Assembly (NCBI GenBank): GCA_963753615.1
Contig: CAVWCW010000004.1
Coordinates: 1-12,626 of the forward strand
Length of the DNA: 12,626 bases
DNA from: CAVWCW01 sp963753615
Lineage (GTDB): Bacteria; Pseudomonadota; Gammaproteobacteria; Chromatiales; Chromatiaceae
Reading direction: 5' to 3'
This document shows, piece by piece, positions 1-7,031 of the stretch. Below the pieces are notes generated by a model, which was given only the letters and a program-made list of their open reading frames with translations, was not told the DNA's origin and did no database searches. Position 1 is the stretch's first letter; each line of letters opens with the position of its first letter. The position numbers were made by a program, and so were the translations under genes.

Positions 1-822
1 TTCCTCCTCGTCCAGGCCGGCCATGTTCATCAGCGGGCGCTCGGCTTCGGCGCGGATCAGGTCCACCACGTCGTCGATAGTAATGCGCCCGAGCAGCAGG
101 CCGGTGTCGTCCACTACCGCGACCGACACCAGATCTCGGCGCTGGAACAGGTGCGCAACCTCCTCCTCTGCCAAGGCCACCGGTACCTGATCTGCCCCGG
201 CGCTCATCACCGCCGACACCTGCTCTTCGGGCTGGCGGGTCAGCAGCACCCCCAGGGGCAGCTTGCCGAGGTAGCGGCCATCGCGGCCCACCACCATCAA
301 ACCGTCCGTTTGATCGGGCAGGCCCTCGCGCCGGCGCAGGTAGCGCAGTACCACCTCCAGGCTGACGTCGGCCCGCACCGCCACCGCCCGGGTATCCATC
401 AAACGCCCGGCGCTGCCCTCGGGATAGGCCAGGATCGCCTCCAGGCGCTCCCGACCTTCCGGGTCCAGGGACTCGCGGATGGCATCGCCGAGGTCGTCCG
501 GCAAATTCTCGACCAGGTCCACCAGGTCGTCCAGTTCCATGGTCCCGGTGGCGTTGGTCAGGGCCTCCGGCGCCAACTCCTCGACCAGGCTCTCCCGAGC
601 CACCTCGCCCAGGTTGGCCATTATCTCGGCCGCCTGCCCCTCGGGGACGAAACCCCAGAGGTATTCCCGGTCGCGCTCCGGGATCGATTCCACCAGATTG
701 GCGCTCTCCGCCGGGTGCAGATCCGCCAGGGCGGCGCGCAATCCAGCCCCGTCGCCCTGGCCTATGGCCTCGATTACCTCGCCGACCAACTGTTCTTCCG
801 GGCTCAGCGTCTTGTCCGACAT
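1..822 (-). CDS. mgtE: Magnesium transporter MgtE, N-terminal part (truncated by window edge)
   Basis: Leftward frame open from the ATG at 822 to the window edge: 274 codons of a family usually about 450 aa long. MgtE is an inner-membrane Mg2+ channel gated by its cytosolic N and CBS domains, which close the pore when Mg2+ is bound. The visible part is that cytosolic portion: an acidic superhelical MgtE_N domain at about residues 30-135, the hallmark YPEGSAGRLMDT at 133-144, then two CBS domains at about 140-200 and 205-262. The tail PLMNMAGLDEEE leads into the plug helix; the five membrane helices lie outside the window. The start is supported by GGAG (830-833) seven bases upstream. The gene begins 43 bp after the MscS-like gene on the same strand, so co-transcription is plausible. 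Family assignment is secure; cation specificity is inferred from the family. Confidence 0.93.
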   Translation of the reverse strand, partial: MSDKTLSPEEQLVGEVIEAIGQGDGAGLRAALADLHPAESANLVESIPERDREYLWGFVPEGQAAEIMANLGEVARESLVEELAPEALTNATGTMELDDLVDLVENLPDDLGDAIRESLDPEGRERLEAILAYPEGSAGRLMDTRAVAVRADVSLEVVLRYLRRREGLPDQTDGLMVVGRDGRYLGKLPLGVLLTRQPEEQVSAVMSAGADQVPVALAEEEVAHLFQRRDLVSVAVVDDTGLLLGRITIDDVVDLIRAEAERPLMNMAGLDEEE

Positions 823-865
823 ATTCCTACTCCACCATTAACCGCATTGAACCGCCGAGACGCCA

Positions 866-3304
866 TCAAGTATGGTTTCCGCCGCCGTCCGTCCCGCCGC
901 TCATTCCTCCCCCCTGTCCCCGAGGCGCACCCTCGGGCGGCCAGTCCTTTACATACAGATCCTGTTGCGGGAACGGAATCTGGATGCCGTTGGCGCGAAA
1001 CGCCGCGTCGATCGCGTAGTTGAGTTCGCTGCGCACCGCCAGCCGGCTGTTGACGTCGCTGATGAAACAACGCAAGTCGAACAACAGAGCACTGTCCCCA
1101 AAGGCCAGAAACATCACCTTCGGAGGCGGGGCTCGGCCGTCCGAGATGACCTGAGGGTGTTGCTCGGCCACCTCCAGCAACACCTTTCGCACCCGTTGCA
1201 CGTCGCTGCCGTAGGCCACCCCGACCGGGCAGATCACCCGGCCGTACGGGTCGCGATAGGTCCAGTTGGTGACCTGGCCGGAGATCAACTCTGAGTTGGG
1301 CACGATCACATCGGATCTGTCGAAGGTCTGGATCTCGGTGGCGCGCACCCGCACCTTTTTCACGTAGCCTTCCGTGCCGCCCACGGCGATCCAGTCGCCG
1401 GGGCGAATCGGGCGCTCGAACAACAGGATGATGCCGGATACGAAGTTGTTGACGATATTCTGCAGGCCGAAACCGATGCCCACCGAAAGGGCACCGGCGA
1501 TGATGGCGATATTGGAAAGGTCGACCCCGGCCAGCGAGAGACCGACCAGGATAGCCAGGGCAAAGCCGACGTAACCGCTGACCGACACCATGGCGTCGCG
1601 AGAACCGGCGTCCAGGCGGCTGCTGCTGCGAAGCTTCTGGTCCATGCGGTCGCGGCCCCAGCTCACCAGCATCAGCAGCAGCGCGAACAGCCCCAACCCC
1701 AGCATCACCTTGAAGGGAACGATGCGCAACCCGCCGACATCGAAGCCGTCCACCAGGTATTCGAACACCAGCGCAAAACCGGCCTCCGAAAGTCCCCAGA
1801 CACTGAGCGTCAACAGCGCCGCAGAACCCCAGATCAGTATCCACAGCAGCAGGCGCACCCAGATCAGGCCGGGCACCGGGTCGTCCACCCCCAGCCCGAT
1901 GCTGGCGTGAAAGCGGCCCTCCCAACCGACTCCGCCCCGATCGAGGCGATCGAGGACCTCGCGAACCAAGACGCCAAGGACCCAAAACACCCCACCGATC
2001 AGCAGGGTGCCCAACATCCCGGTCAACAGGTACGCGGAAAGGTTGCGATAACCCAGCCATTCGGCGCCCAGGATCACCAGCAACACCAGCAACAGCATAA
2101 AGCGCAAGCGCCGGCCCATGCGTAAGTGTTCCACGCGACCGAGCAGCCACAGCAGCCAGACGCTGTTGATCACCAACAGGCTGACCACCGCCGCGCCGGC
2201 CAGCTGGGACAGCTCGGGCGGCAGCTCGCCGGCCCCCAGGGAATGGGCCAGCAGCCCCCCCAACAGCAGCAGCAACGCCAGCGTCTGCAGGCGCCGCCCG
2301 AGGGCCTTGGCCATGCCGTCCGAAAGCGGGGTGATTTGCCGCGCCGGCTTGGGCGGCCGCAGGCCACTGCGAATCAGGATCATCACCAGCAGGTAGGCCA
2401 CCAGACCATAGCCGGCCACTGCCAGCAATGGCGGCACCTCGACATCGCGAAACAGCCAGGCCATCGCCAGGTCGATGCCGATCAGGGTCACCAGGGGCAC
2501 ACAGTAAAAAGCCAAGCCCGCCAGTACCGCGCCGGGGATGCGTCCGGTCAGCCCCAGGCTCTCGTCCGGCGGCCGCACCCTCCGGCGCAGCCAGGACCGT
2601 ACCGAGACCCCAAGCAGCAGCCCCAGGACGCCGCCGGCGGCGATCAGCAGCAGGCTCGCCGGGTCGAGCTGGCGGATGCCGCTGCCTTCGATCACGAACT
2701 GCTGCACCGAGAGCCAAAGCCCGACCGGGTCTAGCAGACTGCCGAACAGCAGCTGGCCGAGATTGTGCTCTTTCTCCACCAGGGTCTGGCGCAGCATCTG
2801 CTGCTGCAGCTTGGTAAGGCGTTCCACCAGCTCGTCGGCACGGGCAGCCAGGAGCCGGCACTTGGTGAGGGTGGACTCCACCGCCAGTTTGCGCTGCCGG
2901 ATCTCGTTCAGGTCCCGCCTCAGCTCCGGGCTCTGGGTCGCGGCCTCCACAGCCGGATCGGCGGGTTTTGCTTCCGCGCCCGCCTCTGCATCGGTCAGGG
3001 CCGGGTCGCTGACGGCGCTTAGGGTCTTGGAAATGCGGGCCAACTCCGACTCGGCATGCCCCACGCACTGAATGCTGCGGCTGCGGGCATTGGTCGCCTG
3101 GCGGATCGCCTCGCCGATGGTATCGGCTTTGAGCGAGGCGTCGTCCATTTCCTTGGCCAGGCGTTCGACCGTCAGCCGAGTCTGAACGATCAGAGGGTCC
3201 GAATCCTCTTCGGCGACCGCGGGCAGTATCAAGAGCCCCAGCACCAACCCGAGCAACCAGGCAATCCACAGGCGCCCGCGAAACGTCGACCACGGGAATT
3301 TCAT
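866..3304 (-). CDS. Large MscS-family mechanosensitive ion channel
   Basis: An 812-aa inner-membrane channel that should release solutes on hypo-osmotic shock. Residues 1-31 look like a signal peptide (hydrophobic core 12-29, AVA before EED). A periplasmic, coiled-coil-prone region follows (about 35-205) with two cysteines, C80 and C149. About ten to eleven membrane segments lie between 214 and 629. The MscS core is clear: the glycine/alanine-rich pore helix AGALSVGIGFGLQNIVNNF (603-621), then the beta domain with FERPIRPGDWI (629-639), IVPNSELISGQVTNW (667-681), and the alpha/beta vestibule to about 785. The C-terminus is a glycine-rich tail. The N-terminal layout is like MscK/DUF3772-type large MscS proteins rather than the roughly 290-aa MscS; I did not match it to a named subfamily. 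No strong Shine-Dalgarno precedes the ATG, but the signal peptide fixes the start. The unrelated overlapping frame at 804-3293 is a shadow. Confidence 0.9.
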   Translation of the reverse strand: MKFPWSTFRGRLWIAWLLGLVLGLLILPAVAEEDSDPLIVQTRLTVERLAKEMDDASLKADTIGEAIRQATNARSRSIQCVGHAESELARISKTLSAVSDPALTDAEAGAEAKPADPAVEAATQSPELRRDLNEIRQRKLAVESTLTKCRLLAARADELVERLTKLQQQMLRQTLVEKEHNLGQLLFGSLLDPVGLWLSVQQFVIEGSGIRQLDPASLLLIAAGGVLGLLLGVSVRSWLRRRVRPPDESLGLTGRIPGAVLAGLAFYCVPLVTLIGIDLAMAWLFRDVEVPPLLAVAGYGLVAYLLVMILIRSGLRPPKPARQITPLSDGMAKALGRRLQTLALLLLLGGLLAHSLGAGELPPELSQLAGAAVVSLLVINSVWLLWLLGRVEHLRMGRRLRFMLLLVLLVILGAEWLGYRNLSAYLLTGMLGTLLIGGVFWVLGVLVREVLDRLDRGGVGWEGRFHASIGLGVDDPVPGLIWVRLLLWILIWGSAALLTLSVWGLSEAGFALVFEYLVDGFDVGGLRIVPFKVMLGLGLFALLLMLVSWGRDRMDQKLRSSSRLDAGSRDAMVSVSGYVGFALAILVGLSLAGVDLSNIAIIAGALSVGIGFGLQNIVNNFVSGIILLFERPIRPGDWIAVGGTEGYVKKVRVRATEIQTFDRSDVIVPNSELISGQVTNWTYRDPYGRVICPVGVAYGSDVQRVRKVLLEVAEQHPQVISDGRAPPPKVMFLAFGDSALLFDLRCFISDVNSRLAVRSELNYAIDAAFRANGIQIPFPQQDLYVKDWPPEGAPRGQGGGMSGGTDGGGNHT

Positions 3305-3613
3305 CCGTGCGCCGGCCTCGAACCGTTCACCGCAGAGAATGCGAAACGCGGCGGATGCCGGTGCTCACAGGGGAGGATATAAGGAGAAGTGTCCATCGGT
3401 GTTGGGTCGCTCAGGGCTTCGACTACGGCATGCAATCGCTCGGTGCCAGGGGCGGCAATTTGGCACGGAATCGCCTGTCACGCAACCGCCCAGAGCGGTT
3501 TGACCGCAACGCTTTCCGACCAGCCCCCGGGACCTGCCGTTCGAGAGCTGACACCGGTTCAACAAACGGGGTTGGGCAGGCGCCGATCCGGCCCCGAGGC
3601 GCGCACCCGGCGG
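3305..3613. other. Intergenic region with no recognised gene
   Basis: This 309-bp gap lies between the hemerythrin stop and the MscS-like start; both genes read leftward. Short open frames exist here on both strands, but they have no ribosome-binding site, no recognisable motif and no family resemblance. It must hold the leader, and probably the promoter, of the MscS-like gene, but I could not find a -35/-10 pair worth calling. The only structured element I see is the stem-loop at 3574-3608. Confidence 0.6.
3574..3608 (-). terminator. Possible stem-loop after the hemerythrin gene (weak terminator candidate)
   Basis: Arms 3574-3584 (GGGCAGGCGCC) and 3598-3608 (GGCGCGCACCC) can pair as eight Watson-Crick pairs, two G-T wobbles and one mismatch. 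The structure starts five bases past the hemerythrin stop. In the leftward transcript it is followed by only a short T-rich stretch (GTTTGTTG), not a clean U-tract. It may end transcription or only stabilise the mRNA 3' end. Confidence 0.25.
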
Positions 3614-4162
3614 TCAGCCGCTGGATTCGTTGAGGTACTGGTAGAGCAGTCGGAAGCGGTTGGGATCACGTTCGCCGAACACCGGGTCGTCATGTTTCGG
3701 TACGTCGCCCGCGATGAGCTCCCAATCCTTGGCATTCAGGCTAGCGTCGAGGGCAGGGAACATTTCCTGCTCCTCCCAGTCCAGGTGCTGACGCTGAAGC
3801 GCAATAAACTCCCGGCCTTCGATCTCCAGCTCCTCGCGGCCGATAACCGCTCCCTGCACCACGCCCTCGAGATTTTTCCGGAATTTCCGCGCCAACCCTA
3901 CCAGAACGGCATGCTGCTCGTGCAGCTTATCGAGCAGCGCCTGCTTATCGCCCAAACGACCGCGGGCGGCCTCGAAAATCCTGTCCTCGGTGGGATGGTG
4001 GATCAGCTCAGCATAGCATTCGATGTACTCGAGCATCTCCACCTTGAGGTCGAAATCGGATTCGCGCCCGGCGTAGAACTCGTTCAGCTCGCGCTCGAGC
4101 AGGTCGAGCAGGCGCGCCAAATTAACATGATCCCGGTGCAGGCGTTCCAACAGACTGTGCAT
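3614..4162 (-). CDS. Hemerythrin HHE-domain protein
   Basis: A 182-aa soluble four-helix-bundle protein expected to bind a non-heme di-iron centre. Such proteins bind O2 or respond to NO, peroxide or iron; the role here is unknown. Candidate ligands counted from the ATG at 4162 are H12 (LHRDH), H55/H56 and E59 (HHPTE), H84 (HEQH), and H126 with E130 (HLDWE), the spacing expected of bacterial hemerythrins. The C-terminal stretch after about 137 is charged and ends in LYQYLNESSG. I chose the ATG at 4162, where the HHE domain begins directly (MHSLLERLH) behind a G-rich GGGGG five bases or so upstream. An in-frame GTG at 4216 would add 18 residues without domain resemblance and without a ribosome-binding site. 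The gene stands alone between larger gaps, so it is probably its own transcript. Confidence 0.85.
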   Translation of the reverse strand: MHSLLERLHRDHVNLARLLDLLERELNEFYAGRESDFDLKVEMLEYIECYAELIHHPTEDRIFEAARGRLGDKQALLDKLHEQHAVLVGLARKFRKNLEGVVQGAVIGREELEIEGREFIALQRQHLDWEEQEMFPALDASLNAKDWELIAGDVPKHDDPVFGERDPNRFRLLYQYLNESSG

Positions 4163-4229
4163 CCAATACCCCCGTTGACTGAGCTGGTGGTCGACAGCGG
4201 CCCGGGCCGGGGCCACTCGGTTAAACAGT

Positions 4230-4235
4230 AGTATA
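4230..4235 (-). promoter_or_regulatory. Possible -10 element for the hemerythrin gene
   Basis: Reading leftward, TATACT matches the sigma-70 -10 consensus at four to five of six positions. It lies in a locally AT-richer patch about 67 bp upstream of the chosen ATG. No convincing -35 box is present at 15-18 bp spacing, so this is only a candidate. Confidence 0.25.
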
Positions 4236-4555
4236 GCGGCGGGGGATGGGCAAAGCCGGTTAGCGGCCAGGGACGCCCCCCTACTCGAAACGCTGGGGAA
4301 ATCAACGCTATGCCGCTAATCCCATTAACAAAGATCCCAGTGCCTCGCCCCCCTTCGACGCCTGGTGCGCTGCGGCATCGCCCCGCTTGTGGATCCTCAG
4401 CGACCGCAACGGGGATCCTAGAGCGCCGCCCCGACCCAATTCAGCCTCGCTGCCGGCGCAGTAGATCATCCATTATCCGACAGGCTCCTAGGGCACACCT
4501 CCTGGACCGAATCCTCGGCTTTTCCGATTTGGGCGCAATCAACCAGATGCGGCAA
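4236..4555. other. Intergenic region with no recognised gene
   Basis: This gap of about 320 bp lies between the stop of the potassium channel (4556) and the hemerythrin promoter area. I see no open frame with a ribosome-binding site and no tRNA-like or T-run terminator structure. Two GGATCC sites 22 bp apart (4391-4418 area) sit in a weak imperfect hairpin with no obvious meaning. A rightward open frame from 4310 runs into the channel gene antisense and is treated as a shadow. Confidence 0.55.
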
Positions 4556-6304
4556 TCAGTCCTCAGTCCCCAGACGTCCGGGTGCACCTCCGACGGGTCG
4601 CGTCACCGTCGTCCTTCCCTTCTCGAACTTGCGCCAGATCCACCCTTTGGAGATAGAGCCCCCGGTCAGCACGTAGACCAGGGCATGCTCGTTAAGCAAG
4701 GTCCACTCCATCCTAGGCTGAGCCGAGTAGCGGCCACAGAACAGGATGCGGTCTCCGAGGCGCAATTCCTTGTCCTCCGCCGGCAGCAGGTCTCGGCTTC
4801 CCTGGCGGTGCAGCAGCAGGGGAATGCAGGCCAGCCCGCTTTCGCGGTCCCTGGGATGGGCGAGCAGGTGGGCGATCTTGACGGTCTTCCCGGCGGCCAG
4901 GGTAGCAGCCACCGCACCCGCCTGCTCCGGACCGATCTCCACCTCCCAGGTGTGCGGCACCTCAACGTCGACAACGCCGATGATACGGCTTACCAGCTCG
5001 CAGGCCCATTCGTCGTCCTGGAACAGCGCCAGGTGCAGAAACTCGGACAACAGGGGCCGGGCCAGCAGCACCCGAATCTTGTTGGCTATGATGGAACTGG
5101 GATGCATCACCATGTCTGCCTGCACCGCTTGGGCGATGGCGTCGTTGCTCTTGAGATTCTGGCGCAGGATCACGAACAGCTTGGGGTTGATTTCACGGGC
5201 GGTCATGATGATGGAGAGATTGTTGACGTCATGGTCGGTGCCCGCCACCAGGCCCACCGCTCCTTCGATATTGGCCTGGAGCAAGGTCTCAGCCTCGGTG
5301 CCCGGGCCCACTACGGTATCGGCGGGAGCGCCGGTGAGTCCCGGCTTTGCCTCCACGATCACCGTCTCCAGGCCTTCATCCTGCAACCGCTCGAAAATCG
5401 CCTTGCCGAAACGGCCGTAGCCGCAAAGCACCCAGTGCCCGTCCTTCGGGGGATACAGCGGCTCCGGCAGGCTTTCGTGCATGAGCCCGGTCAGCCACTG
5501 GTAGAGCAGGTACAGGCTGGGAGCCTGCAGGGCGGTGGCCAGGTGGGTGGCGAAGGTATCAAAAGGATCGACGATGTGATTGGTGCCGAAAGAATCCATA
5601 TTGGCCTCCACCTCCCGCGAGTCGGCGCGGCAGATGACCCTGACTTCCTTATGCAGCAGCTTGCTGGTGATCGCCACCTGCAGGTTGACGTCATTGACGT
5701 TGGTCAGGGCCACCACCCCGGCGCACAGCGGGTGTTCCAGTCCGGCCTCCAGCAGGTGCAAAGGCTGGGCGGCGTCCGCGCACAGGCCGGGTACGTACTG
5801 GCGCAGATTCTCCATCTGCAACAGGTTGATGCGTTCGCAGTCGACATCGATCACCACCGCGTGTTGGTTGCGCTCGGTAATGGCGCGCACCAGGGCGCTT
5901 CCGGTCTCGCCGTAGCCGCACACCAGATAGAACTCTTCGCGCAGGCGGCGAATGCGGCGCGCGAAGCGGCTCTCGGTCAGGGCCTGACGAAAGGTCGGGT
6001 CCTGCAACAGGGAGATCAGGGTGCCGATCGAGTAGATCCAAACCACCACCGTCGCATAGATGCTGAACATCACCCAGAGGCGCTGGGCGTCGTTGAACTC
6101 GTGAGGTATCTCGCCGAAACCGATGGTGGTGGACATGAAACTGACGAAATAAAAGGCGTGGAAAAGGTCCATGCGCCAGGGGTTGCCGGCGCCATCCGTA
6201 CCCGGAATCAAGCTCAACCCGAGCACCGCTAGTGAATAGGTGACGATCAGTGTGATCAGCGGCGCCCGCATGCGCCGAAAGATGAGGAAGACGATGTTGT
6301 TCAT
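4556..6304 (-). CDS. Two-TM potassium channel with tandem RCK/TrkA-N domains
   Basis: A 582-aa inner-membrane K+ channel of the two-helix (Kch/MthK-like) type. TM1 is at about 14-33, the pore helix and filter at 46-65, and TM2 at about 76-100. The filter reads TTIGFGE (59-65) where TVGYGD is classical. Two cytosolic Rossmann RCK domains follow. The first has GYGETG (130-135) with the strand-2 acid D153; the second has GYGRFG (295-300) with E318. A TrkA-C-like region lies at about 440-525. Nucleotide binding (NAD(H) or similar) and ligand gating are inferred from the family. The ATG at 6304 was chosen because the first membrane helix follows at once; an in-frame extension to 6463 is arginine/glycine-rich and lies antisense-like inside the upstream gene. 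It starts 14 bp after the DUF6394-like stop, so the two form an operon. Confidence 0.9.
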   Translation of the reverse strand: MNNIVFLIFRRMRAPLITLIVTYSLAVLGLSLIPGTDGAGNPWRMDLFHAFYFVSFMSTTIGFGEIPHEFNDAQRLWVMFSIYATVVVWIYSIGTLISLLQDPTFRQALTESRFARRIRRLREEFYLVCGYGETGSALVRAITERNQHAVVIDVDCERINLLQMENLRQYVPGLCADAAQPLHLLEAGLEHPLCAGVVALTNVNDVNLQVAITSKLLHKEVRVICRADSREVEANMDSFGTNHIVDPFDTFATHLATALQAPSLYLLYQWLTGLMHESLPEPLYPPKDGHWVLCGYGRFGKAIFERLQDEGLETVIVEAKPGLTGAPADTVVGPGTEAETLLQANIEGAVGLVAGTDHDVNNLSIIMTAREINPKLFVILRQNLKSNDAIAQAVQADMVMHPSSIIANKIRVLLARPLLSEFLHLALFQDDEWACELVSRIIGVVDVEVPHTWEVEIGPEQAGAVAATLAAGKTVKIAHLLAHPRDRESGLACIPLLLHRQGSRDLLPAEDKELRLGDRILFCGRYSAQPRMEWTLLNEHALVYVLTGGSISKGWIWRKFEKGRTTVTRPVGGAPGRLGTED

Positions 6305-6318
6305 GGCCGGGTGCCGAC

Positions 6319-6702
6319 TCAGCGCCGCAGCATCACCGTCTCGATCACCAGCAACACCACGGACACCACATTGGCCAGCATGGCACCGCCCGAAAGGGAC
6401 ACGATGCTGGCGGTGACCGCCGGGGTCAGGCCGGTACCGGTAACGTGCTCGGCCAGGACCCAAACCAAAGCGGCGACGAACAATTGCAGCACCGCCACCA
6501 GGCTGGTGGCCAGCAGCACCGCCCCCATCTGGGTGCGGTCACCGAATTTGAGCACGGTGGCGATCAGGTTGACCACCACCACCGCGAACAGCTCGTAGAC
6601 GTGGTGGTGATCGGGGTTGTCGAGTTCGCCGACAAAGAAACCGAAATTCAGGGTAAGCGCGAGGACGATAAAGAAACCGAAGACGACTTTTTCCGGATTC
6701 AT
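6319..6702 (-). CDS. Four-helix membrane protein, DUF6394-like
   Basis: A 127-aa integral membrane protein with four predicted helices (about 6-25, 36-52, 60-86, 98-124). Between helices 1 and 2 there is a polar patch with NPDHHHVYELF (29-39). The short loop LKFGDRTQMG (51-60) separates helices 2 and 3. It resembles, from memory, the uncharacterised DUF6394 family of gammaproteobacteria; no biochemical function is known to me. It lies 14 bp upstream of the RCK potassium channel on the same strand, so I infer a shared transcript and possibly an accessory subunit role. The ATG at 6702 is fixed by a strong AGGAG six bases upstream. An in-frame extension to 6816 would cross that site and the divergent control region and is rejected. 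Confidence 0.85.
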   Translation of the reverse strand: MNPEKVVFGFFIVLALTLNFGFFVGELDNPDHHHVYELFAVVVVNLIATVLKFGDRTQMGAVLLATSLVAVLQLFVAALVWVLAEHVTGTGLTPAVTASIVSLSGGAMLANVVSVVLLVIETVMLRR

Positions 6703-6708
6703 GGCGGA

Positions 6709-6713
6709 CTCCT
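6709..6713 (-). promoter_or_regulatory. Strong Shine-Dalgarno that fixes the start of the DUF6394-like gene
   Basis: Leftward AGGAG, six bases before the ATG at 6702. It is the best ribosome-binding site in the window and rules out the longer in-frame start at 6816. Confidence 0.8.
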
Positions 6714-6736
6714 GGGGGCCGTTATTGTGGTTTTGA

Positions 6737-6757
6737 TTCGGCCCGGCGCGGGCCGAA
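6737..6757. promoter_or_regulatory. Perfect palindrome in the divergent control region
   Basis: TTCGGCCCG (6737-6745) and CGGGCCGAA (6749-6757) are perfect 9-bp inverted repeats with a 3-bp centre. The site lies 35 bp upstream of the DUF6394-like ATG and about 80 bp from the CbrX-like ATG. Neither direction shows a following T-run, so it is unlikely to be an intrinsic terminator. It may be an operator dyad or a leader hairpin of the leftward mRNA. Confidence 0.45.
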
Positions 6758-6778
6758 CGGTCATCAACCCATAGTAGC

Positions 6779-6821
6779 AGGGGTGAGCGGCGAGGGGTGA
6801 GGACTCGCCGCGGCAAATAAT
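6779..6821 (+). promoter_or_regulatory. Candidate promoter/operator of the cbrX-cbrA-cbrB operon
   Basis: AATAAT at 6816-6821 matches the -10 consensus at five of six positions; no good -35 is seen 16-18 bp upstream. Just upstream lie a 9-bp direct repeat AGGGGTGAG (6779-6787 and 6793-6801, period 14) and an 8-bp inverted repeat GCGGCGAG/CTCGCCGC (6787-6794, 6804-6811). A weak -35 with repeats in its place suggests an activator-dependent promoter, which is inference. Transcription would start close to the ATG at 6837. Confidence 0.35.
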
Positions 6822-6836
6822 GCTAACCTTTTCCGC

Positions 6837-7031
6837 ATGTCCGAGCGTCCCGCCGACGATTCCCGTTTCGACCTGGTGCTGCTGCTGGCGGCCCTCGCAT
6901 TGCTGCTGTTCGCTTCGCCGTTGACCGCCTGGTGGAGCGCCCTGGGCGCCCCCTGGTACTTCCCCTATCTGCTGTGGTTGCTGCTGATCCTGCTCGCAGC
7001 CCTGAGAATCCACGGCCACCATGACCCATGA
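6837..7031 (+). CDS. cbrX: Small two-helix membrane protein upstream of cbrA (CbrX-like)
   Basis: A 64-aa protein with a short charged N-terminus (MSERPADDSR), two hydrophobic helices (about 12-30 and 40-57) joined by a tryptophan-rich turn, and a polar tail RIHGHHDP. In Pseudomonas a small ORF of this type, cbrX, precedes and overlaps cbrA; I assign the name by that position and layout, not by an alignment. Its last 11 bases overlap the start of the kinase gene, which points to translational coupling. There is no Shine-Dalgarno before the ATG (upstream CCTTTTCCGC), and the likely -10 is only about 15 bp away, so the mRNA may be leaderless or nearly so. It may alternatively act only as a coupling leader ORF. 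Confidence 0.7.
   Translation: MSERPADDSRFDLVLLLAALALLLFASPLTAWWSALGAPWYFPYLLWLLLILLAALRIHGHHDP

Noticed and set aside
151..1023. Rightward open frame of 290 codons
   Set aside because: Antisense to mgtE and the end of the MscS-like gene; no recognisable domain and no ribosome-binding site.
804..3293. Long leftward open frame of 829 codons overlapping the MscS-like gene
   Set aside because: An alternate frame on the same strand, rich in Arg/Gly/Pro with no membrane helices or motifs, while the neighbouring frame has a signal peptide and a complete MscS core.
3389..4231. Rightward open frame of 280 codons
   Set aside because: Antisense to the hemerythrin gene, whose iron ligands are all in place; its remaining part lacks any motif.
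4310..6232. Long rightward open frame of 640 codons
   Set aside because: It lies entirely antisense to the clear RCK potassium channel and has His/Gln/Gly-rich, motif-free sequence typical of GC-rich shadow frames.
6737..6757. Bidirectional intrinsic terminator at the palindrome
   Set aside because: No T-run follows in either direction, and the site lies between divergent, not convergent, genes.
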